From contig JACRNA010000023.1 of NCBI GenBank assembly GCA_016219445.1, positions 1 to 33,068 on the forward strand: 33,068 nt of DNA, given 5' to 3'. Numbering within the stretch: position 1 is the first letter of the stretch; every line of letters begins with the position of its first letter. Origin of the DNA: Candidatus Amesbacteria bacterium. Lineage in GTDB: Bacteria; Patescibacteriota; Microgenomatia; CAZETR01; Amesbacteraceae. A program made the translations under genes and the position numbers. This document shows, piece by piece, positions 8,327-17,481 of the stretch. The notes under the pieces are model-generated. The model was not told where the DNA came from. It did no database searches and worked only from the letters and a program-made list of their open reading frames with translations.

Positions 8327-8373
8327 CCTATAGTCCTACTCACCCAATGTGTATTGTCCCACTTGACCTATAG
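8327..8373 (+). repeat. Cassette repeat copy 5
   Basis: cctatagtcctactcacccaatgtgtattgtcccacttgacctatag. Confidence 0.9.
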
Positions 8374-8612
8374 TGATATGACGCATGACCAAAAGTGGGG
8401 AATTTTTATGACCTGCCAATGGTTATGTTACAAGAAACAAAAAGTTATGATGTTGGTATTGTCGTCACTGGATTTATCGCAATGACTGGTACCCCTTCAA
8501 AAGCCCTTTGATACGATACTTCTCTACAACAATAATCAACTTGGGCTCGCCGTGTGGGACGATTATGTTTAGAGGGGAGCTTGGCGATAAAGGCAACGTC
8601 GTTGCAGAGGGA

Positions 8613-9077
8613 ATGAAGCCGTTGGCTGGAGATGAAATAACCGCAGCATTCTCAAAAAGAGATAGAAAAGTCCTCAAACTCCCAAGAAACATAACTGAAA
8701 TTGAGTGGGAGAAAATAACCTACTTATCTTGGCTCCATCCCGATGGAAGTAAATGGTTTGTGGTATATAACCCATTAGATGAATTACATGGGTTAGTTTT
8801 AGAAAAAATGGAAACTACTGGGTCGTCCGCAAAACAATGTTCTTGGTGTGCTACCACAAATGCCGGGGATAGAATAGCTCAGTTTGTAGTCAGGCATGCT
8901 TTAAATAGAAGTATAACCATGGGCACATATGTATGTTCAAGTCTAGATTGTGATGACTATATTCGAGGCAGAAAATTTCCAAGCATTGCAACGTTTTCAT
9001 CCTATCCAACATTAGAAAAAAGGGTCAAAAATCTCAGAGATAACTTAGATAATTTCTTTATTAGAGCTCTTTTTTAG
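8613..9077 (+). CDS. FBP_C-type treble-clef zinc-finger protein (EF-G-binding-like)
   Basis: KQCSWCATTN..DRIAQFVVRHALNRSITMGTYVCSSLDCDDYIRG; N-terminus KRDRKVLKLP..EIEWEKITYLSW. Confidence 0.7.
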   Translation: MKPLAGDEITAAFSKRDRKVLKLPRNITEIEWEKITYLSWLHPDGSKWFVVYNPLDELHGLVLEKMETTGSSAKQCSWCATTNAGDRIAQFVVRHALNRSITMGTYVCSSLDCDDYIRGRKFPSIATFSSYPTLEKRVKNLRDNLDNFFIRALF

Positions 9078-9087
9078 TCTTAAAGAT

Positions 9088-10242
9088 ATGTTAGATAATA
9101 GTTCTTACATCAAAACAGCTACGGCATCAGTTCCGTTATTTTATCCTCGGTACAAAATGAAACCTGGTGATAAAATTGATGGCTATATAACAAATAAAAA
9201 ATTGATTGAGGGATTACTGAATTGTGAATATATATTTTTGACTTTGTATTGGAAACCAGTAGGAGATTCTTTACTTTTTCTTTCTGTTGCCCAAGCTTGT
9301 TTTGAATATTTACAATTAACGAGAGATACTCAGCCCAAATGGATAGTTGATGATCAGTATCAGGAATTAATAAGACATATCGGTTTTTTGAAAGATGCAG
9401 ATATGGTTTTCAAAGCTTTAGACAGATTTAAATCTATGATAAAAAATAATCAAAAGGCAGTTTTAATTACGGACGATGATCCATTTAAAATGGCCAATGT
9501 GCCACCAATATTTAATTCGGAAGAATATGTTTATCCAAAATTTGTTGAAAAAGATTCAAGCATAATAATTAAAGAATATTCTTCCCGCCCAGCACGATAT
9601 TTTTTAACCTTTGAACGCGAGGTGGGCAAAAGATTGATTTCAGATCCAAATAACTCTTTGCCAAATTTTGTTTTTGACAGTCAAAAGACGAATAGTGGTA
9701 AGATTATGTGCATAGTAAGTCAGGCGAGCCGGCCAGAAAAGAAATTCGGCACAACCAGATTCATAAAATTAGCCAAAAGACTTTTTGATTCAAAGCTCGT
9801 AGATATAGTTTATTTACTAGCTAATTCAAAGGAAGAATCACCCTCAGAATGGATTTTAGTAAGAAGACTTTTAGAGAAATATAAAGACTGGTTAATACTT
9901 GTTGAGGACAAAAAGTTTGAAGAAACGGCTGAATTATTTAGTAAAAGCCAGATTGTTCTAGGAAACGATACTGGTTTTACACATTTAGCAGCAATGAGTG
10001 TAAACAATATGGGGAGGCCTAAAGTATTTATACTATATTCACGACATGATTATAGTAAATGGAGTACCGGTAAAGATAATGTATATCCGATTGTTACAAA
10101 ATTATCTGAATATTTGAAAAATAATAATATGTCTATTCAAAGAGACGGGATTGATTTGTCAAAGTGGGGTTCTGAAGAGTGGTCATATTCAATTCCTATT
10201 AATAGAGTAGAAAATATGATCAAAAAATATGCACAATATTGA
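9088..10242 (+). CDS. Glycosyltransferase family 9-like (heptosyltransferase-like)
   Basis: KFGTTRFIKLAKRL and VLGNDTGFTHLAAM. Confidence 0.65.
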   Translation: MLDNSSYIKTATASVPLFYPRYKMKPGDKIDGYITNKKLIEGLLNCEYIFLTLYWKPVGDSLLFLSVAQACFEYLQLTRDTQPKWIVDDQYQELIRHIGFLKDADMVFKALDRFKSMIKNNQKAVLITDDDPFKMANVPPIFNSEEYVYPKFVEKDSSIIIKEYSSRPARYFLTFEREVGKRLISDPNNSLPNFVFDSQKTNSGKIMCIVSQASRPEKKFGTTRFIKLAKRLFDSKLVDIVYLLANSKEESPSEWILVRRLLEKYKDWLILVEDKKFEETAELFSKSQIVLGNDTGFTHLAAMSVNNMGRPKVFILYSRHDYSKWSTGKDNVYPIVTKLSEYLKNNNMSIQRDGIDLSKWGSEEWSYSIPINRVENMIKKYAQY

Positions 10243-11170
10243 TTTAACTATTTTAGTTCCAGCATACAATGAGGAAAAATCAATCTTAAAATTATTAAAC
10301 AGCATCAACGCTGCCAATCTGAATAAGATAAATACAGAGATAATTGTTCTTATTAATGGGTCAACAGACAATACCACCCAAGTTGTCAACAACTTTAAAA
10401 AAAAAAAAAAAAACTCCAACCTATCATGGGTTATATTTGAAACAAACGAAAGAGGAAAAACAAAAGCCCTGAACCTAGGATTGTCTATGTCTAAGTCCGA
10501 GATCATTATTAACATAGACGCTGATTGTAAAATTAAGAAAGAATCATTAATAATGATCTTCAACAAACTAAAGATTTGTGAGCAGCTTTTATTGGTTGGT
10601 GGTTTAGATAGACCAGATTTTAGATGTAGTGATAAACAAAGCTTGTTGTACCAATTTCAGGTTGTGCATCAGATATATCGAGAGGTTAGAGGTAGGGTAT
10701 TACCGGTTGGTCGGTTAATGGGATATAAACGTTCAAGTTTTGATAAATTTCCAAAATATTTACATTCAGAGGATACGTGGTTAGCTCTTGATCTAGCCAA
10801 GAGACATGGATGGAAGTCTGTAAAAATCCTGACGGATGCCGTGGTTAATTTTTCACCTGCGCTAAATTGGTTAGACTATATTAAGCAGGAATCCAGATTT
10901 GAATGTGGACTTCCACAGATACTAGATCAATTTCCAGAATTAGAAAATATTTATAACCAACGCAGAATCAATGTTGAGCAAAAGTCTAAAGACAAGATAG
11001 AATCGGAAATTTTTGAAAAAATGGATATGTTTAAGATACCAAGAGAAAGATGGACTCAGATGAATGATATAATTGATTCAGTTATTATTGAAAATGCTCT
11101 AATAATGAACAAACAGCTAATATCAAAAGATGGTAATTGGGATCCAACGAGATCAACTAAGAATGAATGA
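10229..11170 (+). CDS. Glycosyltransferase family 2
   Basis: LTILVPAYNEEKSILKLLNSI...NGSTDNT...NIDADCKI; contains an A17 tract. Confidence 0.85.
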   Translation: MHNIDLTILVPAYNEEKSILKLLNSINAANLNKINTEIIVLINGSTDNTTQVVNNFKKKKKNSNLSWVIFETNERGKTKALNLGLSMSKSEIIINIDADCKIKKESLIMIFNKLKICEQLLLVGGLDRPDFRCSDKQSLLYQFQVVHQIYREVRGRVLPVGRLMGYKRSSFDKFPKYLHSEDTWLALDLAKRHGWKSVKILTDAVVNFSPALNWLDYIKQESRFECGLPQILDQFPELENIYNQRRINVEQKSKDKIESEIFEKMDMFKIPRERWTQMNDIIDSVIIENALIMNKQLISKDGNWDPTRSTKNE

Positions 11171-11804
11171 TAAATTTAAAAATTTGCATAAAAAACACAC
11201 AAAGGGCTTGTATCCAGATAAATTTTTGGATTTAATCTTTACTCATTCAGACATAGTAAGACAGATTGCGCTAAAAATTGCAGATAACTTATCGCAAAAT
11301 AAAATTGTGGTAAATATGGATCTTGTGGAATCTGGGTCAATGTTCCATGATATTGGAGTATATCTATGTTTTGACGATGAATTTAATCCAGATGCTTCAT
11401 TATCAAAATATCTTTGTCATGGACACGAAGGGTACAAGTTACTAAAAGAAGAAGGGTATGATGAACAAGTTGCCCGATTTGCCCTGACACATACAGGAAC
11501 CGGAATTACCAAAGAAGATATAAAAAGAGAAAACATGCCATTTGAACCACGAGATTTTATACCTGTAACTTTAGAAGAGGAAATTGTCTGTTATGCTGAT
11601 AAATTTCATACAAAATGGCCGTCTTTTAATACATTTGAAGAAGCAAAGGCTAGACTTGAAAGATTTGACCCATCAAAGGGAATAATTATGGATAGGTTTA
11701 AAATGAAGTTTGGTTCTCCGAATTTAAGCGATCTTCAGCAAGAATATAGAGAATGGCATAAAAATATGGAAACATTCTTTAATTCCCTACCTAAAGCCAA
11801 GTGA
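11163..11804 (+). CDS. HD-domain phosphohydrolase
   Basis: HSDIVRQIALKIADNL, SGSMFHDIGVY, HGHEGYKLLKEEGYDEQVARFALTHTG. Confidence 0.75.
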   Translation: MNDKFKNLHKKHTKGLYPDKFLDLIFTHSDIVRQIALKIADNLSQNKIVVNMDLVESGSMFHDIGVYLCFDDEFNPDASLSKYLCHGHEGYKLLKEEGYDEQVARFALTHTGTGITKEDIKRENMPFEPRDFIPVTLEEEIVCYADKFHTKWPSFNTFEEAKARLERFDPSKGIIMDRFKMKFGSPNLSDLQQEYREWHKNMETFFNSLPKAK

Positions 11805-11806
11805 TT

Positions 11807-12925
11807 ATGTCAGGGGAGCAATTTCCTGATATTTTGTACAGAGAGGTACCAAGGAATAGGGTCTCCGCCCTAGGCAAAAGCAATAGTGGATATGAAGCTG
11901 ATAGCCTGGCTATTATCAGTGATAATCTCTGGGGACGATTTGGCGTTGTAAGAAAATGGACACAATATGTGACAGGCTCGGCGGATGTAATGATTATTCC
12001 ATTGGGAAGTAATGTATCTCAACTAACAGAATTGGAAGCTCCAAGATTGGGTAGATTTCTTCATTTATGTGGATCGCTCGTGGCCGAAATGCACCGGGAA
12101 TGCGGTAATGGATTTCCTGTTGTGGCCATAAATCAGCAGCCGGAATGCGTGAACATTCCCGATAAATACGCAGCTGACGGAACTGAACTCAAAGTGCAGA
12201 CGATAAACGAAGTTCATGCTCATTTATATATAGAAAACGGTAAATACAATCATACAATTCCGCCATCAAAACTAAAAGCGGAAGATAGGTACAGTTTTAT
12301 TGATCCTCTTGGGATTATTGCTGGTGGGCTTATCTATAAGGAAGCCTGTGACACATTGGAAAGAATCCCAGGATTTGTAAAACTGCATCTATTTGATGAT
12401 AAATATCCACTAGGTGTTAATTTTGAATTAACTGGAGGAATAAGTGAAAATCTGGACAAAACGGAATTGTGTGCGTTTGTAGCCGACACCCAATCGTGGA
12501 TATTCGGTATTTATAGGTCTTTAGAAAACAAACTGAGACAAACAACCGATAGAACTGATGTCGTTGATTGGTTTTTGAAAGAACATCATATGGATAAAAA
12601 AAGTGCTGACTATATATCTAAAATAATTAGTATTATTAGGGATCATTCTGTGGTTGAAAAGAAACATCACAGATTTGTTCCCGGTCCAGCGATGACATGG
12701 ATTATATATGAAAGAGGTGGTAATACATTTGTTAATTTAGCGCCCAGAATACTTTCACGAGGAAACGCCAGTGAATCATTCGGCGTGTGGGTGGAGCCCG
12801 TGGATAATATTGATGGAAATGGAGAAATGGTTTCTGACCAGAAGAAATTCTGGGATAGTATAATTACAAAATTATCTAAGACTTTAGATATTACAAAAGG
12901 TCCTACATATGATAACCCTATATAA
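11807..12925 (+). CDS. Conserved hypothetical protein (possible HIT/GalT-like HAHLYI segment)
   Basis: Long ORF overlapping both neighbours; EVHAHLYIENGK is only weakly suggestive. Confidence 0.5.
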   Translation: MSGEQFPDILYREVPRNRVSALGKSNSGYEADSLAIISDNLWGRFGVVRKWTQYVTGSADVMIIPLGSNVSQLTELEAPRLGRFLHLCGSLVAEMHRECGNGFPVVAINQQPECVNIPDKYAADGTELKVQTINEVHAHLYIENGKYNHTIPPSKLKAEDRYSFIDPLGIIAGGLIYKEACDTLERIPGFVKLHLFDDKYPLGVNFELTGGISENLDKTELCAFVADTQSWIFGIYRSLENKLRQTTDRTDVVDWFLKEHHMDKKSADYISKIISIIRDHSVVEKKHHRFVPGPAMTWIIYERGGNTFVNLAPRILSRGNASESFGVWVEPVDNIDGNGEMVSDQKKFWDSIITKLSKTLDITKGPTYDNPI

Positions 12926-14555
12926 ATATTTTATTCATGATAATCAAGAGCAGAGGCTATTATTCAAAAGACTTATTGACATATGTTTTGATTTCTGGAA
13001 TGGTAAAACGCGTAACGGTAAGGTGTTAATATACAAATCACCCGATTGGTTGAAAAATAAGTTGTCTTCTTTGAATCCAAAACGAGGAATAAAAGAGGAC
13101 AAAATATTGGACATACTGAGAGACATCGGAAAGTATTCAATCTCCCAATCAGATGTAAACTATTTAGCCTTCCCTGATTCAAGTAATTCCCTAGCAGGAA
13201 TGATGGCCGAAATATATACGAAATTCTTGAATCAAAATATGATCGCTTTTAGTAGAAGTGCTCCATACGCAACATTTATTGAAATTCAACTTATAGAGTG
13301 GTTGAGGCAATTAATCGGATATGATTTTAAAAATATTAAGGATGTAAATTCCCTTGCAGAGGTGGGAGGAATGTGTACTACTGGAGGGCATATGTCAAAT
13401 CATATATCCATCCTGGCTGCGCTTAATCATAAATATCCACAAATAAAAGAGAATGGTCTAAATAATCTTGGGGTTAGCCCAAAAATAATCTTGGCCGGAA
13501 AAATCAGCCATTACTCATATTCATCGGCAATGCATCATTTGGGTTTGGGAAATAACAACATAATTTCGACCGAATCGACTACAGCATTTACTACTGATTT
13601 AAATAGTTTGAGAAACGAGCTAAACAAACACAGGGGCAGCGATGATGTATTTATGGTGGTGGCAGTCGCCGGAAATAGCAGAACCTGTGGAATTGACGAT
13701 ATAGAGGCAATTTCAAATATTTGTAAAGAGTTTGGAGTTTGGCTTCATGTCGATGCCTGTCACGGCGGTAGTTTAATATTTTCAGATAAACTTAAAAATA
13801 AACATCTTAAAAGAATAGAGACGGCGGATTCAATTTCCATTGATCCCCATAAGGGAATGTTTGTGACATATCCTTTAAGTTATGTCTTGTTTAAAAAGAG
13901 AGATTCACTCGTTCCGTTTACAAGATATGAGAGCCAGGTTCGAAGTGGAGAAGCTTGGGATTTGGGTTATACAAGTCCATTTTATGGTTCTAGGGGCTTT
14001 GAGTCTCTGAAGCTTTGGACCATGATTAGATCTATGGGCTTTGATGGTTTGAGAAAGGCTGTTGAAAAGAGAGAGGGTGACGCTATATTTGTTCAGAAAT
14101 ATCTTACCGAATCAGAACATTTTATTTTGTTTCATGAAATGACATTCTATAGACTTGCGTTCGTATTCTATCCAAACGATGTAAAAAACATTGTGGATAA
14201 CAGAAAAATAAGTCTAGAACAAAAAAAGAAAATAAGGCTGTGTATAGATAATTATACCCACAAAATAAACGATGAACTATACAAAGAAGGCACTATTTGT
14301 CTAGATGAGTTCAAGCTACACGATATTGCTAATATTACTAATTTAGAATCCGGTAACGACAGATTTTATGTAATGAGTGTGACCACCGGAAATCCAACGT
14401 ATTCAAAAAAGAGTTTAAAAAGATCTTTGGACGTTTTAATAACGAAGTCCAAGAATTATAGTGGAAGCTTCAGGGCCGATATTATAAAGATATTAAACTC
14501 AGAAAGTTATAGTGTTGAAGTTTCTGAAGGATATGGCCCCGCCAGTTGGAAGTAG
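12909..14555 (+). CDS. PLP-dependent group II decarboxylase-like protein
   Basis: LHVDACHGGSLIF....ADSISIDPHKGMFVTYP (PLP lysine motif). Confidence 0.8.
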   Translation: MITLYKYFIHDNQEQRLLFKRLIDICFDFWNGKTRNGKVLIYKSPDWLKNKLSSLNPKRGIKEDKILDILRDIGKYSISQSDVNYLAFPDSSNSLAGMMAEIYTKFLNQNMIAFSRSAPYATFIEIQLIEWLRQLIGYDFKNIKDVNSLAEVGGMCTTGGHMSNHISILAALNHKYPQIKENGLNNLGVSPKIILAGKISHYSYSSAMHHLGLGNNNIISTESTTAFTTDLNSLRNELNKHRGSDDVFMVVAVAGNSRTCGIDDIEAISNICKEFGVWLHVDACHGGSLIFSDKLKNKHLKRIETADSISIDPHKGMFVTYPLSYVLFKKRDSLVPFTRYESQVRSGEAWDLGYTSPFYGSRGFESLKLWTMIRSMGFDGLRKAVEKREGDAIFVQKYLTESEHFILFHEMTFYRLAFVFYPNDVKNIVDNRKISLEQKKKIRLCIDNYTHKINDELYKEGTICLDEFKLHDIANITNLESGNDRFYVMSVTTGNPTYSKKSLKRSLDVLITKSKNYSGSFRADIIKILNSESYSVEVSEGYGPASWK

Positions 14556-15828
14556 TATTTTGGTTTCTCCGACTTTTGCCAAATGGTACAGTGATATTTT
14601 TATGTCTCTAAACATCAAGGGTGAAAATTATTATCATCCGCACCAACTACTAACAAACTTTCTGGCATTGAGCAAAAGTAAGAGCCTTTGTGGATTTAAA
14701 ATAAAATTTACTAAAAATGTATTCAAGATAACCAATTTGAATATCTTGTATACAAACGATGATAGTTTAGCTAGTTATTTAGATTCAGAAAAAATTAATT
14801 CGTTTGATAATTATTTTGAGTCTTTGGCTCCCGTAAGCAGTGGAAGTTTGTTTCTAGATAAAGGAACTTCGCCAAGGCTAATCGTTATAAATCAAAGCTT
14901 GTCGTATGTCGTGGTTGGAGTACATGGGTTTGAGGAATACCTGACAAACTATATCAAAATAAAAAACTGTTTGTCGACCGAACTTACTATCGGAGTCATA
15001 GGAAGGATTGGGGCGATTAAATCTAATAATGGTGGTTACTTCATTTCTGAGTATAGGGGTTTCGATTTTGAGTCTGAAATTATAGAAAACAATAGACATG
15101 AGCTAAAAGATAAACTTTTAGAAGCGACTTCAAGACTAAATAAATATTTTGAGGAAAACAGCCTATTTGTTAGAAATTTGGCTCCAAGAAATATGATTAA
15201 TGGAGATGGAAAGATCTATTTAATTGATTTTGATCATGTATATGACCAACGAAAAATTAAGCCTTTAACCCTGATTACCCACATGTTTTCTAGAAGATTG
15301 TGGTATTCGGATGTATTTGAAAAAGATGTTATCAATAAATTATTTCCAATAAAACTGGATAGTGGCATTGAGACGTATTCAAAATGTGACGGTTTTGAGG
15401 TTAAATACTTTAATTCTTCCAAGGTGAAGCTAAAAGAAAAGATTCGCTTATATGATTTAGTAGAAAAATTTGAGTCAAAAAACGTTTTTAAGGGTTGTGA
15501 TATTTATGGTCATCAACTAGGAAGATTTATTACTGACTTTTGGGGGAATGATTTGGAGATCAAACTATATAAATATCTCCATGATAATTTAGAAAAACTA
15601 GACCAGGTACGAGCGGTGTTATACTTAGTGTCAAAGATTGACCAAGAGTTATTATTAAGGAAAAAGTACGGCCTGTCTTTGATATCGCCAATCCTCACAC
15701 CGAAAGTATTTGAGTGGATAAAAAACCAAAATGGGGAGTTTCAAGTTTGTTGTGATCTTTTCACATATCTATCAGAGACATCAAGGTTCGAAGCCAAATA
15801 CAAACACATTTCAGAATTATTAATTTGA
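14533..15828 (+). CDS. Kinase-fold-like protein with degenerate catalytic loop
   Basis: VRNLAPRNMINGDGKIYLIDFDHVYD resembles HxDLxxxN...IDFD of APH/protein-kinase folds, with Asn where Asp is expected. Confidence 0.45.
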   Translation: MAPPVGSSILVSPTFAKWYSDIFMSLNIKGENYYHPHQLLTNFLALSKSKSLCGFKIKFTKNVFKITNLNILYTNDDSLASYLDSEKINSFDNYFESLAPVSSGSLFLDKGTSPRLIVINQSLSYVVVGVHGFEEYLTNYIKIKNCLSTELTIGVIGRIGAIKSNNGGYFISEYRGFDFESEIIENNRHELKDKLLEATSRLNKYFEENSLFVRNLAPRNMINGDGKIYLIDFDHVYDQRKIKPLTLITHMFSRRLWYSDVFEKDVINKLFPIKLDSGIETYSKCDGFEVKYFNSSKVKLKEKIRLYDLVEKFESKNVFKGCDIYGHQLGRFITDFWGNDLEIKLYKYLHDNLEKLDQVRAVLYLVSKIDQELLLRKKYGLSLISPILTPKVFEWIKNQNGEFQVCCDLFTYLSETSRFEAKYKHISELLI

Positions 15829-15838
15829 TAATACGAAT

Positions 15839-16088
15839 ATGCCCGAATGTTCAGAAATTATCCAGTCTGGGTCATTTTTGCTCGCTAGATGGGACGATTA
15901 TCGAAAGTCGGATTGGACTGAACTAATTGATTCACCTGGCTTATTTTTATAACAAACTAAACAACTTTTGTCTACTTTAAGGTGCTCAAGGAGTCTGGAA
16001 TGTTAACCAAAAAGACGAATTTTTATCTCACTGGGGAAAGCAAACATATCAAGAGGGTTTAGATTTGCCTTTACCTTGGAACAAGTAA
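15839..16088 (+). pseudogene. Decayed coding remnant ending 1 nt before repeat copy 6
   Basis: MPECSEIIQSGSFLLARWDDYRKSDWTELIDSPGLFL* then, in another segment, QGVWNVNQKDEFLSHWGKQTYQEGLDLPLPWNK*. Confidence 0.35.
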
Positions 16089-16089
16089 G

Positions 16090-16136
16090 CCTATAGTCCT
16101 ACTCACCCAATGTGTATTGTCCCACTTGACCTATAG
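16090..16136 (+). repeat. Cassette repeat copy 6
   Basis: cctatagtcctactcacccaatgtgtattgtcccacttgacctatag. Confidence 0.9.
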
Positions 16137-16149
16137 TGATATGATGCAT

Positions 16150-16174
16150 GTAACGATGATTACATCATTGTTAC
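16150..16174. repeat. Hairpin GTAACGATGA-TTACA-TCATTGTTAC
   Basis: 10-bp stem (one G:U) with a 5-nt loop. Confidence 0.6.
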
Positions 16175-16209
16175 TTAATTTTATTTTATTGTCCAGGTAG
16201 GACACTTTT

Positions 16210-16235
16210 TCCCCGCCAAAAGTGGGGATTTTTTA
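16210..16235 (+). terminator. Terminator/attenuator-like hairpin directly before an ATG
   Basis: tCCCCGCcaaaaGTGGGGatttttta: 6-bp stem then T-run; ATG at 16237. Confidence 0.6.
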
Positions 16236-16236
16236 T

Positions 16237-17442
16237 ATGGCATCACATGCTAATCGGTTTGAAAATCCTTATTATTTTATTTCTGCGGGGTTAATAGTTG
16301 TTGCAATTGGGTATCTTGGGTATACTGAGATTATTCTTTTAATATCACATAGTGTTTCCGTAGCTCCAAATCAACTCAAATTAGACACAGTTATTATAGG
16401 CGAAATTGGTAAAGATCCACAACAATTTAACCCCAGCACGATCACTCCTACTGTCACGGCGACAGCCACACTTGAACCAACATTCACTGCCACTTCCACC
16501 CCCACTCTCACCCTAACCCCTACTGAAAATCCACAGCAAACATGGTTGAATAAATATAAAGTATTGAAAACGACTGGAAATTTAACTCTAGGGGGCGATA
16601 AGACTGGTAATAGAATTACTGCAGAAAATTTACAAATACTCGAAAAAAATGATCGAAAATATGCTTACTCCCCAGCTAAACCAATAAATCAATTTGAATT
16701 AAAGGGAGAGTTAGAGGGGGTTGCCTCTTACCAGAAAATCAATACCACAGAGAAATATGTTTTACAGACCTTAATTCCTGTGGATTCTGACGGAAATCTC
16801 TCGTTTCAATTTTTAGATAAAGACAAAAATTTGAGCATCATGAAGTTTAAATATGATCCAACTTCTAAAAATGGTCTTGGTTCTGTAGTTACCAATAAGC
16901 CAATTCCACTAGGCCAAGAGTGGAGAGCTTTGCCGGCTGGAGTGATTGCTAGGTTTGATGAAGGGGTAATGAAGTTTTATGTCGGCGACAAGCTTTATGT
17001 TCCCACTGCTACTTCCACCCCCACCCCCCAATCCACCAAAATTGCCGTAGTCGAAGCCCCCAAAACCCCCGTTCCTCAATTTGAAACCTTTAAGGGTACT
17101 GCTATGGAGGAGTTTGCAAAAGCCCATGGAATTCAATGTCCCGTGGGAACTACGGTTGAAGTAGTTGGAAATCAATATTGGCTTTATAGTTTTGGTAATG
17201 AGTGTACATTTGGGAATGTACCGTTTATTGGAAAAAATTTGGCTGGAGTGGGGATTCTCATACCAGGTGAAAAAGGAGGTTGGACTAACTATGATCCAGG
17301 AGTATCAGGTTGGGATGCCAAAGATATAACAGATAAAGCTGGGATATTGGGTTTTGAGGTTGTGGGGTATAAATATTCTGTTTATCAGAGTGGCGAGAAG
17401 GCATACTTAGGCTTTGTTTTGGCTAAACCAAAAGGCAAATAA
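16237..17442 (+). CDS. Membrane-anchored surface protein with Thr/Pro-rich linkers
   Basis: N-terminal TM (YYFISAGLIVVAIGYLGYTEIILLI) then TPTVTATATLEPTFTATSTPTLTLTPT. Confidence 0.65.
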   Translation: MASHANRFENPYYFISAGLIVVAIGYLGYTEIILLISHSVSVAPNQLKLDTVIIGEIGKDPQQFNPSTITPTVTATATLEPTFTATSTPTLTLTPTENPQQTWLNKYKVLKTTGNLTLGGDKTGNRITAENLQILEKNDRKYAYSPAKPINQFELKGELEGVASYQKINTTEKYVLQTLIPVDSDGNLSFQFLDKDKNLSIMKFKYDPTSKNGLGSVVTNKPIPLGQEWRALPAGVIARFDEGVMKFYVGDKLYVPTATSTPTPQSTKIAVVEAPKTPVPQFETFKGTAMEEFAKAHGIQCPVGTTVEVVGNQYWLYSFGNECTFGNVPFIGKNLAGVGILIPGEKGGWTNYDPGVSGWDAKDITDKAGILGFEVVGYKYSVYQSGEKAYLGFVLAKPKGK

Positions 17443-17481
17443 TCATTGATTTGTAAAAGTTATTTTGTTATGCTGTAATTA

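Noticed and set aside
1924-16136. CRISPR array explanation for the repeated 47-mers
   Set aside because: Intervals are about 0.8-7.8 kb and contain whole genes; no regular short spacers and no cas genes.
1924-16136. Canonical class integron attC sites
   Set aside because: No GTTRRRY/RYYYAAC boxes recognised and no intI in the window; only the overall logic is similar.
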